Below, one piece after another: positions 42,667 to 43,696 of a stretch of 43,696 bases of DNA. This DNA is from Baffinella frigidus (lineage: Eukaryota > Cryptophyceae > Cryptomonadales > Baffinellaceae). The notes below the pieces were generated by a model, which made no database searches, had not been told where the DNA came from, and worked only from the letters and a program-made list of their open reading frames with translations. Where the stretch lies: contig MU646303.1 in assembly GCA_026770585.1 (NCBI GenBank), positions 719,730-763,425 on the forward strand, read 5' to 3'. The first letter of the stretch is position 1. Each line of letters starts with the position of its first letter. Made by a program: the position numbers and the translations under genes.

Positions 42667-42815
42667 TGTACCAGAGGGTTGACTAAAGCTCGCGTTATCC
42701 CTTAAGTGACCAACGGGTGAATAATCGCCCGTGGAAGCCCTAGGCAGGTCCTAGGACCCTACCGTAGGGCGTATGAGCCTACTGGTCACTTAAGGGATAG
42801 TCAACCCTCTTGTAT
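42667..42815. mobile_element. Nested foldbacks: family B inside a GAGGGTTGACTA element
   Basis: The outer arms TACCAGAGGGTTGACTA and TAGTCAACCCTCTTGTA enclose a full family B copy (42696-42799). A solo relative of the outer element is at about 33820-33870. Confidence 0.8.
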
Positions 42816-42888
42816 AAAATCAAGAAAACAGACGCCAACCGAGGCTCAACAAAGGGTGTTATTATAGCCCGGATATCCCTATCCCTTA

Positions 42889-42985
42889 CGTGGCGAGTCG
42901 GCTCATACGCCCTACCGTAGGGCCCCAGGACCTGCCTAGGACCTTTTGGTGGTCAATTTTGACCGCCTCGCCGCTCAAGGGATAG
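42889..42985. mobile_element. Foldback element family B
   Basis: ATCCCTTACGTGGCGAGTCG to CGCCGCTCAAGGGATAG, core CCTACCGTAGGGCCCCAGG. Directly abuts a family D element. Confidence 0.85.
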
Positions 42986-43176
42986 CCACTCGAGAATGCT
43001 GGAGGAACCTATTGACATGTGGGGTTGTAAACATTTGTACCAGGAAAGGGTATTCCAACCTCGTGACTGTGCTAATTTCACAGAGTTACGTGACCAATCA
43101 ACGAAAGATACTACACAAATACCCACTTTTAAAAGCACATCGATTTTAAATAGGCCCCTCCAGTGTTCACGTGTGG
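42986..43176. mobile_element. MITE-like element, family D, copy 2
   Basis: CCACTCGAGAATGCTGGAGG to CCTCCAGTGTTCACGTGTGG, with GATACTACACAAAT inside. Matches 5248-5437. Confidence 0.8.
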
Positions 43177-43524
43177 AGAGAGCCCGGACCGGGCCGAGAT
43201 ACTTTTCCCGAGAAGACGCCCAGATCTTAGCGCGGCTGGACTGCCAAGAACTGAGTTTACTTTCTGTAAGCCAGGTTTTCGTAAACTAGATAGAACCTTC
43301 CGTTTGATCACAACAGCTCATCCGCAATCGAGCCACACAGCGGACCACTCACCAATCTCGGTGCACCGGAAGGCCATTCGAGGGTTATACCAGACCCGTT
43401 CTTTGAGCCATTGGCCCAAAATCGTCAACTTTTGGCCGAAAAGTACCCGGGTTTCCCCCAAAATCTGAAAAAATGACGTTTGGATGACCCCCGAAGGGCC
43501 TTCCGCGGGCAGTCAGGATGGGCG
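43177..43524. other. Unassigned segment
   Basis: A plus frame reads EDAQILARLDCQELSLLS before a GTAAGC, but there is no acceptor or family match. I see nothing else supportable. Confidence 0.35.
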
Positions 43525-43665
43525 GGGGAAGCACAGCAGGGTGTAGGGTCCAGGGCGTAGGGCGTAGGGCGTAGGGCGTAGGGCGTAGGGTGTAGGGTGT
43601 AGGGTGTGGGGTGTGGGGTGTAGTGTGTAGGGTGTAGTGTGCAGGGTGCAGGGTGTCACAGCACA
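43525..43665. repeat. (GTGTAGG)n/(GCGTAGG)n telomere-like repeat
   Basis: Heptamer units GCGTAGG and GTGTAGG, plus G-rich. Continues the pattern of C-rich sense strand for the minus gene at 42059. Confidence 0.9.
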
Positions 43666-43696
43666 CAACACCGAGCAACGGCCCGTCCATATCCCT

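Overview
This is nuclear DNA of a eukaryote, most likely a unicellular alga. Four features point that way. Short GC-rich exons are bounded by GT/GC...AG splice sites. Introns and spacers are packed with degenerate copies of the plant-type telomere heptamer TTTAGGG. (CT/GA)n, (TA)n and (CA)n microsatellites are long. There are dozens of small foldback (MITE-like) elements. There is no operon, CRISPR array, rRNA or convincing tRNA. Two assembly gaps are present (14711-15274 and 30122-30131). The species cannot be fixed from the sequence alone.

Region by region. From about 2.2 to 18.6 kb a large minus-strand gene, or several, starts at 18634 with a signal peptide. It runs leftwards through at least 14 short, mostly phase-0 exons that include hydrophobic, coiled-coil and Pro-rich pieces. 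I do not recognise the protein. At 18915-31799, on the plus strand and divergent from it, 12 phase-compatible exons splice into a 426-residue protein with UBA, UAS (thioredoxin-like), coiled-coil and UBX domains in the order and spacing of FAF2/UBXD8. From 31.8 to 36.7 kb there is no gene, only three foldback families and about 1.5 kb of telomere-like repeat. From 36.8 to 41.2 kb two diverged copies of one unknown gene lie head to head (minus 36784-38982, plus 39330-41170) around a centre near 39.2 kb. At 42059-42156 is the last exon of a further minus-strand gene that enters from the right.

Three patterns cut across the genes. First, almost every exon except FAF2 exons 1 and 2 has one to six degenerate copies (called echoes here) in the neighbouring introns, usually keeping the splice junction and often broken by stops or frameshifts. 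Second, the telomere-like tracts are oriented so that the C-rich CCCTAAA strand is the sense strand in every gene, with one short exception. Third, the two head-to-head paralogs differ reciprocally in intron content at exact codon positions. Together these suggest a genome in which introns form and grow by local duplication of exon edges, followed by filling with foldback elements and telomere-like repeat. The first part is seen directly; the mechanism is inference.

Functionally, the FAF2-like protein would be a p97/Cdc48 cofactor that recruits ubiquitinated substrates. It lacks the hydrophobic hairpin that anchors UBXD8 in the ER and lipid droplets, and its UBX loop reads LPK rather than FPR.
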